A DNA stretch of 64,000 nucleotides, taken from positions 1 through 64,000 of the forward strand of contig NW_005199193.1 in NCBI RefSeq assembly GCF_000372725.1. Reading direction: 5' to 3'. Positions 42,527-51,287 of this stretch are shown here, piece by piece. Made by a program: the position numbers and the translations under genes. Below the pieces are notes generated by a model, which had not been told where the DNA came from, did not search any database, and worked only from the letters and a program-made list of their open reading frames with translations. Positions within the stretch are counted from its first letter, which is position 1; each line of letters starts with the position of its first letter. The DNA is from Emiliania huxleyi CCMP1516 (taxonomy: Eukaryota > Haptophyta > Isochrysidales > Noelaerhabdaceae).

Positions 42527-43813
42527 CTAGTTGTCTTGTGCCTTGCGCTTGCCTCCGGCGGCACGACGCGTCGGGCGACGACCCACTCCGCTAACCGCTT
42601 CAGCGTGGCACGACGGGCAGAGCGGCGCCTCTCTCCCCTTGCTCTGGTTCTTCTGACAGCCCTCGTGGAAGTGGCGGCGACAATTGTTGCAGTAGTAAGA
42701 GCGGCCCATGTTGCCAGCACCTCCGCAGCATCCCCACATCGACACCGGCTGCCTCACGTGTGCGGCCATCGCATCCAGAAGGGCCACGGCGTCATCAGCG
42801 GTCGCCAGCGCAATGGGCTGCAGCGCAGGCAGCTCAGCGGCATCGCTGCTGTCATCTTCCTCCGCCTCGCTGCCACTCTCCGCGCCGCCTGCCAGTTCCA
42901 GCTCCATCTGCACAGCGTTGCCAGCTGAGGTGGACGCAGAGGCGGAGGAAGAGGCGGCGGCGGCATGGCCCGAGACGGCCTTGGCTGCTGCGGCGAGAGC
43001 TTCCCCCTTCTCGACCTCTGTCAGCTGTGCATCCGCCGCTTCCTCCGCCTCAACGGCCTTGGCAGCAGCCTGCACTAGGTTGGCCAGCGTCCCCGCATCC
43101 GGCAGACTCGAGGCTGCTGCAGAAGCAGGGGCAGTGACAGAGGCGGAGGCAGAGGCAGCAGCTGGGGCAGAGGCGGCCGGGGTGGCGGCTGCAGGCCCCA
43201 TCGAGGGCAGCACCGCCTTGAGTTTAAACCGGGTGAATATCTCTGCAACGCATTGCGCCTTGTGTTTCGGCACCTCGCGCTTGGTCATGCCCTGCGTCAG
43301 CAGCTGCGCCTGCATGGCCTTCACGGTTGTTTTGCTTTCGTCCTTTGCAGCCATGAAATCGAAGACGGCCTTTTGAATTCCGAGAGCAACCTGCGCCTTT
43401 TCGAGGTTAGCGTTGGCCGCCTGCCGCGTTGCCATCGCCAAACGCCGCTCCATCTCAGCCGTGATCGTCGCGCGAGACTCTCGCAGCAGGGCCCGCAGCT
43501 TCAACCACTGGTCGTCAGAGAGGCTTTTTGCCTTGAAGTGCTCCACGAGACGCAACGTGGGTCGCTTCAGAAGCCCATCCAGCAGAGACGGCGGGTAGTG
43601 GAGGCCGGGCTTGCCGACGTGCTGCCGCAGCTCCTCGGCCCGATCGATGCTCAGGCGGGAGGGTCCGTGCCCTCGACTCTGTCGAGGGAAGAGAGTGCCG
43701 TTTTGGAGCCGTCCAACGCCTCGAGAGCCCAGTAGGCCATGCTCTGACGGGCTCGCGAGCGGCGCGCACCGCGGTACAAGCCGGCGCGCGGCGGGCGCTG
43801 GGAGCCTATTCAC
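42527..43813 (-). CDS. PHD-like zinc-binding protein, 5' end uncertain
   Basis: The open frame has no good ATG near its 5' end. An ATG at 43740 (MAYWALEALDGS...) is in another frame, so the start is either in an upstream exon or disrupted. The middle part is helical (SLSDDQWLKLRALLRESRAT, MERRLAMATRQAANANLEKA). A low-complexity Ala/Ser region and acidic patch follow. The C-terminal finger is CCGGAGN..SYYCNNCRRHFHEGC and APLCPSCHAEA, a C-x2-C/C-x2-C/H-x3-C/C-x2-C order like PHD or RING relatives, with a basic tail (RRPTRRAAGGKRKAQ). A frameshifted cousin lies at 2578-3113, so this may be a multicopy or element-associated family. Confidence 0.55.
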   Translation of the reverse strand: MNRLPAPAARRLVPRCAPLASPSEHGLLGSRGVGRLQNGTLFPRQSRGHGPSRLSIDRAEELRQHVGKPGLHYPPSLLDGLLKRPTLRLVEHFKAKSLSDDQWLKLRALLRESRATITAEMERRLAMATRQAANANLEKAQVALGIQKAVFDFMAAKDESKTTVKAMQAQLLTQGMTKREVPKHKAQCVAEIFTRFKLKAVLPSMGPAAATPAASAPAAASASASVTAPASAAASSLPDAGTLANLVQAAAKAVEAEEAADAQLTEVEKGEALAAAAKAVSGHAAAASSSASASTSAGNAVQMELELAGGAESGSEAEEDDSSDAAELPALQPIALATADDAVALLDAMAAHVRQPVSMWGCCGGAGNMGRSYYCNNCRRHFHEGCQKNQSKGREAPLCPSCHAEAVSGVGRRPTRRAAGGKRKAQDN

Positions 43814-44044
43814 AGAGGGCTAACGGGTATTTTTTCGCTTCGCTGCGCGGCCTGGGAATAGGTAGGTAGGTGGGGCACGGAGCCTGGCGATTGGCGCCCG
43901 CAATAGGTAGGTAGGTAGGGCGTTTTGGTGCGAGTCAGAGGGGACAGACCCCCTATCTGGCTAGGAGCCGGAACCCAGAGTCGAAGCACGTGGAGTTCGC
44001 GAAACTGGCCGTGGGAAGGTGTCGGCTCTCCGCTGAGCGCTCCG
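43814..44044. promoter_or_regulatory. Divergent intergenic region upstream of glutamate 5-kinase
   Basis: It contains two AATAGGTAGGTAGGT(A/G)GG words (43857, 43900) and lies between the 5' ends of two divergent genes. Confidence 0.35.
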
Positions 44045-45688
44045 ATGTCGTCCCACCCGCCGGTGAGCCCAAAGCTGTCGCGGGACCGCGCGCCGGGCGG
44101 CGGCGACGGCGGCCGCTGCACCATCGTGGTCAAGGTCGGGACCTCGTCCATCCTGCGCGGCGACTCGGGCACGCTCGCCCTCTCGACGCTCGCGTGCCTC
44201 GTCGAGACGCTGGCGACGCTGCGTGCGCGCGGGCACGACGTGGTGCTCGTCTCCTCGGGCGCGGTCGGCGTCGGCTGCCAGCGGCTCGGGCTCGCCGAGC
44301 GGCCCAAGCGGCTCGCCGAGCTGCAGGCGATGGCCGCCATCGGCCAGCCGCACCTCATGCGCTACTACGACGAGTTCTTCTCCGCGCTGCGCCAGCCGAT
44401 CGCGCAGGTCCTCCTCTCCGCCGACGCGCTCGACTCGCGCTCGGGCTACCGCAACGCGCAGGCCACGCTCGACGAGCTGCTTCGGCGCGGCGTCATCCCG
44501 GTCGTCAACGAGAACGACTCGGTCGCAATCTCGGAGCTGCGGTTCGGCGACAACGACACGCTCTCCGCCCTCGTCGCCGTGCTCGTCGGCGCGTCGCACC
44601 TCTTCCTCGCGACCGACGTCGACGCGCTCTACACCGCCAACCCGCACGTCGCGCCGCCGCCGGGCCAGCCTCCGGCGGAGCCGATCCGAGAGGTGGCCGA
44701 CGTGTGTGAGGCGCTGGCGAGGGCGGAGGAGGCGGCGGCCGGGGGCGGAGGCAGCGGGTCCGCGTGGGGGACGGGCGGCATCGCCACCAAGCTGCGCGCC
44801 GCGCGGCTGGCCGCCGCCGCGGGCGTCACCACCGTCATCCACTCGGCGCAGGTGCGATGCCGGCAGACGCCGCGGGAGAGAAGGGGAGGGAGAGGCGGAG
44901 GGAGAGGCGGAGGGAGAGGCGGAGGGAGAGGCGGAGGGAGAGGCCGCATGCGCCTCGAGGCCGCATGCGCCTCGAACGTGCCCCCTCGGCTGCACCTCGG
45001 CTACACACCTCGGCCACACCCTCCGCCATACCCCGTCCCGCCTCTCGGCGCAGGAGCCCGTAACCCTAACCCTACCCCAACCCCAACCCTAACCCTACCG
45101 TCCCGCCTCTCGGCGCAGGAGCCCGGCACTTCTCTGACATGTCCACGACACTTCGTCCACGACACTTCTCTGACATGTTTCCCGCCTCTCGGCGCAGGAG
45201 CCCGGCGCGGTGGCGGCGGTGCTCGGCGGAGCCTGCGACGTCGGCACCCGCATCCTGCCGCAGCCGTCCTCCGTCGCGTCACACAAGCGAGCGGCGGCCC
45301 GGCTCCCCCCAGCCGGCTGCGCGGCGAGAGACCGTGCGATCGGAGCCGTAGGCGCTGGCTGCTCGCGCTTCCGCCCGCCTCTGGCACCCTCACGCTCGAC
45401 GCCGGCGCCTGCAAGGCTCTGGCGCGCGGCAACTCGCTCTTCTTCGCGGGCGTGTCCGCGGTGACGCACCCGTTCTGCGAGCGCGACGCGGTGCGCGTGC
45501 TCGACTCGGCGGGCCGCGAGCTCGCGCGTGCAGTCGTCAACTATGGCTCCGAGGCGTGCGCCGCGCTGGCGGGCCGCCAGTCGCGCGAGATCTTCGACGA
45601 GCTAAAGTACCACGGACCGGACGAGCTCGCGCACAGGCGCAACATCGTCCTCCTCACCGCGGCCGCGGGCGAGGCAGTAAAAGGGTGA
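44045..45688 (+). CDS. proB: Glutamate 5-kinase with PUA domain, three exons
   Basis: Exons 44045-44851, 45198-45286 and 45352-45688 give 410 aa. The kinase core has CTIVVKVGTSSILRG (phosphate loop), VLVSSGAVGVGCQRLGL, PVVNENDSVA, RFGDNDTLSALVAVLVGA and GTGGIATKLRAARLAAAAGV, all hallmarks of the amino-acid-kinase family branch that phosphorylates glutamate in the first step of proline synthesis. The C-terminal LTLDAGACKALARGNSLFFA, then VNYGSEACAAL, is a PUA domain. Stand-alone kinase plus PUA is the bacterial-type layout, unlike the fused P5CS of plants and animals. Intron 1 (44852-45197, GT-AG) contains minisatellites, telomere-like DNA and three copies of the acceptor. Intron 2 is GC-AG (65 bp). 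The start is the first in-frame ATG. Confidence 0.9.
   Translation: MSSHPPVSPKLSRDRAPGGGDGGRCTIVVKVGTSSILRGDSGTLALSTLACLVETLATLRARGHDVVLVSSGAVGVGCQRLGLAERPKRLAELQAMAAIGQPHLMRYYDEFFSALRQPIAQVLLSADALDSRSGYRNAQATLDELLRRGVIPVVNENDSVAISELRFGDNDTLSALVAVLVGASHLFLATDVDALYTANPHVAPPPGQPPAEPIREVADVCEALARAEEAAAGGGGSGSAWGTGGIATKLRAARLAAAAGVTTVIHSAQVRCRQTPRERRGGRGGGRGGGRGGGRGGGRGRMRLEAACASNVPPRLHLGYTPRPHPPPYPVPPLGAGARNPNPTPTPTLTLPSRLSAQEPGTSLTCPRHFVHDTSLTCFPPLGAGARRGGGGARRSLRRRHPHPAAAVLRRVTQASGGPAPPSRLRGERPCDRSRRRWLLALPPASGTLTLDAGACKALARGNSLFFAGVSAVTHPFCERDAVRVLDSAGRELARAVVNYGSEACAALAGRQSREIFDELKYHGPDELAHRRNIVLLTAAAGEAVKG
44852..45197 (+). repeat. Repeat-filled intron with telomere-like insert and triplicated 3' splice site
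   Basis: It contains GGGAGAGGCGGA 12-bp repeats (44885-44945), a GCATGCGCCTCGAGGCC pair, and CTACACCTCGGCCACAC-like repeats. The block CCCGCCTCTCGGCGCAGGAG ends at about 45052, 45121 and 45200; each block carries a full acceptor and the first exon bases. Between blocks 1 and 2 lies TAACCCTAACCCTACCCCAA and similar telomere-like sequence (45060-45100). Confidence 0.8.
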
Positions 45689-46246
45689 AGGCTGAGGGCG
45701 CCGCGACTCGCGCGAGGGCGCGCCCGCGCCCCGCGCTGCCCCTCTCTGTTCCGCGGTTCGTCCGTCGTAGAGTACTTTTGCCCTCCCGCCTCCGCGCGCG
45801 ATGCGGCCGACGCCCCGCCGACGTGCGACGACGATGAGCTGCTCCGACCCCCCGGCGGGATACGGATAGGGGATTAGCCCCCCCGGGTAGCCGATATTTG
45901 TCGGAGAATTTCGTGTGAGTGTTGACGTGGAGGCTGGGGGGGTGCGTGCAGCGTGGTGCCGCACGGTCTTTTCGCACACCTTACGAGAAACGTAGACAAC
46001 AACAACCGTTATTGGCCCGTACTGCCACATCCACCACCGGTACTATCGGGGCGCCAGGACCCAGGTCACACTATCTCGCAGCTCTCATCTACTCTCTCGC
46101 TGAGCCGCACCTCCGCACGCGGTGGCGGCCCTGCATGCACTCGCGGAGCGAAACGCGGCGCTCCACCGCAGCTAGAGACCAAGACGCGGCGCTCCACCCG
46201 CAGCTGTAGCGCGGTGTGGCGCCGGCGGCCGCCCTCTCCGCGGCCG
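45689..46246. other. Intergenic region between convergent genes
   Basis: No gene is seen. 45890-46030 is AT-richer and probably 3' UTR. Confidence 0.4.
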
Positions 46247-46553
46247 TCATACCAAGAGGGCGGTGCGTGCCTTCCGGCGGCGCACGCTGCGGAGCACCGC
46301 CACAGCCAGGAGGAGGAGGGCGCCGGCGACGCCGCCGGCAGCCACGACAGAAAACGGGCTCGAGGCGCGGGCCGCCGCCCAGGGCGCGACCAGCGAGGCG
46401 GGCGCGGTCGCGGCGGGCGTGGCGGCAGCAAGCGCAGCGGCGACGGGAGCCGAGGCGGTGCTGCTCTCGACAGAGGCGGCGGACGGCGGTTGGTCGCGCG
46501 CGGCGGGCGGCGGTGAGGCCGCCAGCGGCGACTGCGGCAGAGGCGGCGGTCCG

Positions 46554-46589
<36 letters not shown>

Positions 46590-46618
46590 ATCGGCGGTGA
46601 GGAAGGCGGCGGCGGCGA

Positions 46619-46649
<31 letters not shown>

Positions 46650-47263
46650 AGCGGATGGCACTGGCACGACTGCTCGTCGGGATAGACGTTGACGCCTGCG
46701 TCCATCACCTCCTGCTTCTGCAGCTTCGTCGAAAAGTAGCATTTGTTGGCCTTCAGCGCGCGGTCAAACTTTGGCCAGACGCCTGAGCGGGCGCGGGGCG
46801 TTGCTATGCGGCGGCGCGCGGACAGGGCTGGCGTGGATGTGTGGCGCGCGGCCTCGCGTTCGGGGCAAGCGTGGTCAGAGCTGAGGACCCACTCTCTGGC
46901 CCCGGTCGGCAACGCGCTCGCGAGCGGGGGCCGGCCCTTTGTCTGTGGCCTTGCGTGGCTCGCGCGCAGAGGGTGCGGTGCGCAAGGGCGGCGCAGTATG
47001 CGCCGCAGTGTGCGGCGTGGGCGCGCGCCTGGCTGCCCGCAGAAGTAGATCTTTGTCGGCAGGCGCGGCGAAGGCGGAGGCGCGGCCGGAGAAGGCATGC
47101 AGCTGCACTCCTCCTCGGACTGCCAGAAGCGGGCGTCCTCGTCGCCCGACGGCGAGTCTGAGGTGGAGTAGCACATGGTCGGCTTGAGCGGCGCGTAGAC
47201 TGAGATGACGTGGTCCCGCACGAATTTCGGCGGGTCGCTGCCGCAGTACCAGTACTTCGTCAT
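46247..47263 (-). CDS. Membrane protein with two Cys modules and Pro-rich stalk, two exons
   Basis: Exons 47263-47029 and 46782-46247 give 256 aa. Two related ~65-residue modules appear once the intron is removed. Module 1 is KYWYCGSDPPKFVRDHVISV, LKPTMCYSTS, WQSEEECSC. Module 2 is KIYFCGQPGVWPKFDRALKA, NKCYFSTK, PDEQSCQC. Each ends in a Pro-rich run, the second expanding to ~30 prolines. An Ala/Ser-rich stalk, one transmembrane helix (VVAAGGVAGALLLLAVAVL) and a short basic cytosolic tail (RSVRRRKARTALLV) follow. The topology suggests a type I cell-surface protein. No signal peptide precedes Met 47263, so an upstream exon probably exists. No family is recognised. The intron is GC-AG. Confidence 0.65.
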
Positions 47264-48081
47264 GCGGGCCGCGGTGTAAAGAGGGGCGTGCTGTATGCTC
47301 TCCTCCTCCTCTCCCACCAAAGAAGGAGGGCTCGGGGTCTAAATTTAGTGCGGTGTGAAGTGTTTCTCTGGTAGCTGGGCGCGATTTCGTCTTTCACGAA
47401 GACGCGCTGGCCGCCCTCCTCCTCCACGAAGTCTCCAGGCGGCACCGCCATCGCCTCTGCGAAACGAACGCTCATCCGGCGAAGCTTCGGATCCGCGAGC
47501 ACGGCGCCACCGGCTCTTGTCCGTTCCGAGGCTGTCTCGAGCTCGCGGTACGCGCTCCCCATCGGGGCAGCGTCGGCCTTGGGCGCGTCTGCGTCGCCGG
47601 GTCGTTCGACGGCGACGGCAGTGAGCGGCGCGCCCCCCACGAACGGGTCACAGACGGCCCCCTGCCCGGCACCTCCGGCGCTGCCTCCGCGCCGGGCGCT
47701 CTCTGGATCGGCGACGCGGCCAGCCCCGGCTGCCCTCGTCGCTTCGTCGACGCGCCAACGCGGCGGATCCGGCTCCGGCGCACTCCGCTTCCCCGGCCAG
47801 TGCGGGGCGAGGGCGGGCGCTTGGCTCGATGGATCAGGTACCGGGGTGGTGCTCTCTCGGCTCGCCTCGCAGCCCGGCATCGCGGCGTAGCCGTACCCGG
47901 GATCCGGCTGAGGCGGCCTTTCCTCACCTGAGAAAGCCAGAGAGATGCGGATGACCGGCGAGTCGCCGGTGGCAATGCGCACGAGGCGTGTGGTGGGACT
48001 AGGACGGGGAGAGGGAGGCGCTGCTCATCAGAGCGACGCTCCCGGCCGAGGCAACCATGCCACGGATTGTTCCGCCGTTCG
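47264..48081. other. 3' flank of methyltransferase-like element ORF
   Basis: A minus-strand open frame (47260-47982) encodes a Pro/Ala/Glu-rich product with the better-mixed end RMSVRFAEAMAVPPGDFVEE. It has no clear family and may be a remnant of the same mobile element or an exon of the neighbour. Confidence 0.3.
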
Positions 48082-49626
48082 TCATCCACCCATTGCCCGC
48101 CAGTCCATTTGAAGTGGCGACCACTGCAGCGCAGGCCCTTTGCCGCGGCTGCGTACCGTCGCTCCCCGTAGGGACCCTGACAGTCGGGCGCCGTCGCTCC
48201 CCGAGGGGGACCCTGACAGCGCCCTTCGAACGTCGCTCCCCGTAGGGACCCTGACAGTAGGGCACCGTCGCTCCCTGAAGGGACCCTCGGCCTCTGGCAA
48301 TAGCTCGGTGTCAGCAGCAGTGTCGCGCTCCGGTGGATCGGCAGGGTCGGGGCGGGTTCTGCACCCAGGACCTCGCCCGTCGCCTGCCTCACCACTGGAT
48401 GCGGCCTGCCGCCGCTTCAGTCGCTGTCGCGCGCGCTGAGACAGCTGCGCGTCGCGCATCCCGTCGCGCGACCTTTTGCTGCCACGCACATCGTTACGAC
48501 GGCAATCGACAGCATCTGCGACGATTTCTGGCGAGCCGCGGCCGGCGGTGGGGGCGTCGAGATCCTCGCCCGCCGGCTCGCTAGCCTCGCCCGCAGCGTC
48601 GCCGGCGAGACGGCCGCTCTCCTTCGGAGCACCGCCGCCGAGCGACGTGAGGCAGTCCGAGATCGCCTCGGCCAGTCTGCGGTTCATCAACGGAGGGTAC
48701 GCAGCAGCCCGCGCTGCACGTGCGCCGACAGCGACGTCGCGGTGGCCGTCGGGGTGCTGGCACGCGAGCCTCGAGAGGTCCACGAGCTGCGGGACTAGCT
48801 GCGGCGAGACCAGCAGCGTCGTCCACTTCTGAAAGTCCGAGCCGAGGGCGCACTGGGGGAAGGTGATCTTGATCGCTCCAGTGCGGTCGGCGAGCTCGAT
48901 GACCTCTGGCACCAGCCACAGAGGCGCGTGGGAGGCAAACTTGGCCTGGTAGAGCGGGCCATCGCCTCTGTCGGGCGGGTTCTCGATGATGAAGACGCCG
49001 CCCGCGTCGGCGATGGCCTGAGCGATGATCACCGTTCTACGCACGAGAACGTTTGCGGTCGCCAGCTCGTTGAGGTTTTGGCGCGGCACGCCGGGCATGC
49101 CCATGGGGTGCAGCCGGTCGCGCAGCTGCGGCGGGCCCTCTCGACCATCCTGCTGCGGGATGCGCAGGACGGAGAAGGTGCCGCACGGCGTGCCCAAGAG
49201 CACCGCCTTGACCGCGCCGCTCTGAATGAGCTCAATCACCTCGGCGAAGACGCGATCGTCGACCAGGTTATGGCCGGGGTCGAGGATGATGTCTCTCTCA
49301 ATCACATCGAAGCCGAGCGCGATGGCAAAGTGCGCGAAGCTCCCCTCCCGCGGCCCGCCCGCGAACAGGTGCAGGAGGAGCCCGCGCGGCGCGCTCGGGC
49401 TAGGATCGCAGCTGCCCAGAGCAGCTGCTGCCAAATCTTGATCGACGGACTTCCGTCCGTCTCGGGGGTGCGGCGATTGCGGCGGGGGCGCACTAGAACC
49501 CGCCTCCACATCACTCCCGCCGCCCTCCCCTCCGCTGTCATGCTGCACATCACACCCATGCGCACACACAGCGGAATCACTCACATCAGTCACGCACGAC
49601 ACTGACACGGTTGCCTCGGGCACCAC
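48082..49626 (-). CDS. Methyltransferase-like mobile-element ORF
   Basis: This 514-codon frame begins without an ATG (first start-like codon GTG at 49626), so it is probably reached by frameshift or splicing from the upstream ORF. The core LLHLFAGGPREGSFAHFAIA, VIERDIILDPGHNLVDD and AVKAVLLGTPCGTFSVLRIP resembles SAM-dependent DNA methyltransferases: a Rossmann start, an acidic loop and a PC motif. A later VFIIENPPDRG matches the ENP motif. A FPQCALGSDFQKWTTLLVSP stretch and LACQHPDGHRD follow. This combination is typical of methyltransferase-like ORFs carried by retroelements in protists. The C-terminal end contains imperfect ~35-bp repeats (48155-48290) giving RVPTGSD/SGSLRGAT units, which look non-functional. 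Confidence 0.6.
   Translation of the reverse strand: MVPEATVSVSCVTDVSDSAVCAHGCDVQHDSGGEGGGSDVEAGSSAPPPQSPHPRDGRKSVDQDLAAAALGSCDPSPSAPRGLLLHLFAGGPREGSFAHFAIALGFDVIERDIILDPGHNLVDDRVFAEVIELIQSGAVKAVLLGTPCGTFSVLRIPQQDGREGPPQLRDRLHPMGMPGVPRQNLNELATANVLVRRTVIIAQAIADAGGVFIIENPPDRGDGPLYQAKFASHAPLWLVPEVIELADRTGAIKITFPQCALGSDFQKWTTLLVSPQLVPQLVDLSRLACQHPDGHRDVAVGARAARAAAYPPLMNRRLAEAISDCLTSLGGGAPKESGRLAGDAAGEASEPAGEDLDAPTAGRGSPEIVADAVDCRRNDVRGSKRSRDGMRDAQLSQRARQRLKRRQAASSGEAGDGRGPGCRTRPDPADPPERDTAADTELLPEAEGPFRERRCPTVRVPTGSDVRRALSGSPSGSDGARLSGSLRGATVRSRGKGPALQWSPLQMDWRAMGG
48150..48292. repeat. ~35-bp tandem repeats
   Basis: Four imperfect units contain CGTCGCTCCC and AGGGACCCTGACAG. Each has a small internal palindrome (CTCCCCGTAGGGA-like). 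Confidence 0.8.
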
Positions 49627-49674
49627 ACTCGGCGTCGATGGGCCGCCGGGCGGGTCGGAGGCTGCCGCCGGCCA

Positions 49675-49983
49675 TCAGCCGTGATGGCCGCGGCACTCGG
49701 CGGCGTCATAACGGCAGGAGCCCTTGACGTGGTGGAACCAGCACGGGTCCTTGCCGTCCTTGCGGCCGAGGCGGGCATTGAGCTCCTGTTGGGTCTCCCC
49801 GGGCTTCTGCGGGTTGCCATGCCCCGTTCTCTGGAACTGGATCATGCTTGTTCGGGTACGTGGTTCGCCCGTCCCTGTGTCCCGTGCACGTCGCCCGTCG
49901 GCAGCGGTACCTATGGTGCAATACACGCCGCTGGTTGTGGGGAGGACGTGCCGCTCGATGCTGCGGGCGGCGTTGACGTTCAT
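49675..49983 (-). CDS. Gag-like CCCH zinc-knuckle fragment
   Basis: About 102 codons ending TGA at 49675, just upstream of the methyltransferase-like frame on the same strand. The C-terminus reads KDPCWFHHVKGSCRYDAAEC then RGHHG, a C-x8-C-x6-C-x2-H knuckle of the kind seen in retroelement nucleocapsid or CCCH proteins. PGETQQELNARLGRK precedes it. The spacing and order (knuckle ORF then methyltransferase ORF in another frame, 48 bases apart) suggest one element with two ORFs. The 5' part is not complete. Confidence 0.5.
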   Translation of the reverse strand: MNVNAARSIERHVLPTTSGVYCTIGTAADGRRARDTGTGEPRTRTSMIQFQRTGHGNPQKPGETQQELNARLGRKDGKDPCWFHHVKGSCRYDAAECRGHHG

Positions 49984-50113
49984 TCACAGCCATTCATGAA
50001 TTTGGCCCCAGCTCTTTGGCTCGCTCCGCTCGCCGGTGAGTTGGTTGGTTGCTGGCAGCACCCCAGCACCGGGGGGTCCTGAGAGCTGTTGGTTGCCGCT
50101 CGATTCACAGCTG

Positions 50114-51136
50114 ATGCAGTGCGGCCGACTCCTCCTCCTCCTCCTTCTCTCCGCCGCACACGGCCGCGCCTCCTCCACCGCCGCCCCACGCTTTGCCGGC
50201 TACCGCAGCATCGCCTCGCCGGATGGCCACATGCTCATCTCAAAGGGAGCGCGCGACTGGACGCAGCTAGTCGGCGTGCGGCCGCTGCTCTCCGAGAGCA
50301 CGCGACGGCGCCTGCTCGGCGACATTACGCGGCCGGGGTTCGAGTGGACCGTCGACCGCCACGCCAACTTCCCCACGACCGACGTCGAGGTGCACGCGCT
50401 GCCGTGGCTCGATGCCGAGATGGCGGCGCTGCTGGAGGCGGAGATCCTGCCGTCCATCGAGCGCCTCTTCGCTACGGATCAGCGGCGCCTCTTCGTGCGC
50501 GACCAGTTCGTCGTCAAGTACAGCGGCGGCGGCGGCGGGCAGGCCTCGCTCGGCAGCCACTTTGACGAGAGCTGCTTCAGCTTTGTGATTCAGCTCAACG
50601 ATCCGGGCGAGTTCACGGGCGGCGGGACGCTCTTCGCACACGCCACCGAGGCGCTGTCCGTGCCGCAGGGCCACTGCCTCCTCTTTTGCGGCTATCAGCA
50701 CCACGAGGGCGTCGCCGTGACGGAGGGCTGCCGCTACATCCTCACCGGCTTCGTCGACCTCCGCGACGAAGACGAAAAGGTGCGGCCCTTCTACGGCACG
50801 CTGCCCGGCGAGCTGCCGCGGCCGCACGGCGCGGGGTCGCACGACTTCCCCTCTCCGCACTTGCCTACGAACCTCGCGAGGCTGCAGAGGGCGTACGGCG
50901 GAGCCGCAGGCACGGAGCTGCTCGAGGCGATCGCCCACCAGCCGCCGGCGCTGCCCCACGTCGACACCGAGAGGCTGGCGTCGCGATGCGCCAACTTTTT
51001 GCAGAGCGGCCTCGTGCCCGACGAGAAGTTCTACCAGTTTCTGCAGGCCACCGTTGGCGATGGGACGCGGGAGGACGAGAGTGGCCGGAGAGGCAGAGCC
51101 GGGGCGTGTCCGTCTGAAGTCACTGCCACAATATGA
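50114..51136 (+). CDS. Prolyl 4-hydroxylase-type Fe(II)/2-oxoglutarate dioxygenase, secretory
   Basis: 340 aa from ATG 50114, chosen because it begins a signal peptide (MQCGRLLLLLLLSAAHG). The catalytic jelly roll shows VVKYSGGGGGQASLGSHFDE with the HxD iron ligands, then FSFVIQLNDPGEFTGGGTLF. LSVPQGHCLLFCGYQHHEGV supplies the distal His, and TEGCRYILTGFVDL the Arg that binds 2-oxoglutarate. This is the P4Hc pattern. With a signal peptide, a role in ER/Golgi hydroxylation of Pro-rich surface proteins is plausible; two such Pro-rich proteins are in this window, though that link is inference. A single exon is assumed. It is convergent with the next gene (150 bases between stops). Confidence 0.85.
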   Translation: MQCGRLLLLLLLSAAHGRASSTAAPRFAGYRSIASPDGHMLISKGARDWTQLVGVRPLLSESTRRRLLGDITRPGFEWTVDRHANFPTTDVEVHALPWLDAEMAALLEAEILPSIERLFATDQRRLFVRDQFVVKYSGGGGGQASLGSHFDESCFSFVIQLNDPGEFTGGGTLFAHATEALSVPQGHCLLFCGYQHHEGVAVTEGCRYILTGFVDLRDEDEKVRPFYGTLPGELPRPHGAGSHDFPSPHLPTNLARLQRAYGGAAGTELLEAIAHQPPALPHVDTERLASRCANFLQSGLVPDEKFYQFLQATVGDGTREDESGRRGRAGACPSEVTATI

Positions 51137-51287
51137 CGTTATCTTGTTTTACGTTCAAGTTCGTGCCGCCTACACCGTCTCTATAGCCACTCAGTCTACA
51201 GACAGTGCTGCGCGCCTGCGGGTACGGCGCTACGTGGCGCTGCGCCCGAACGTTCCGCGCCCGTGCCGGCTCCTCTCGGTCTCGCCG

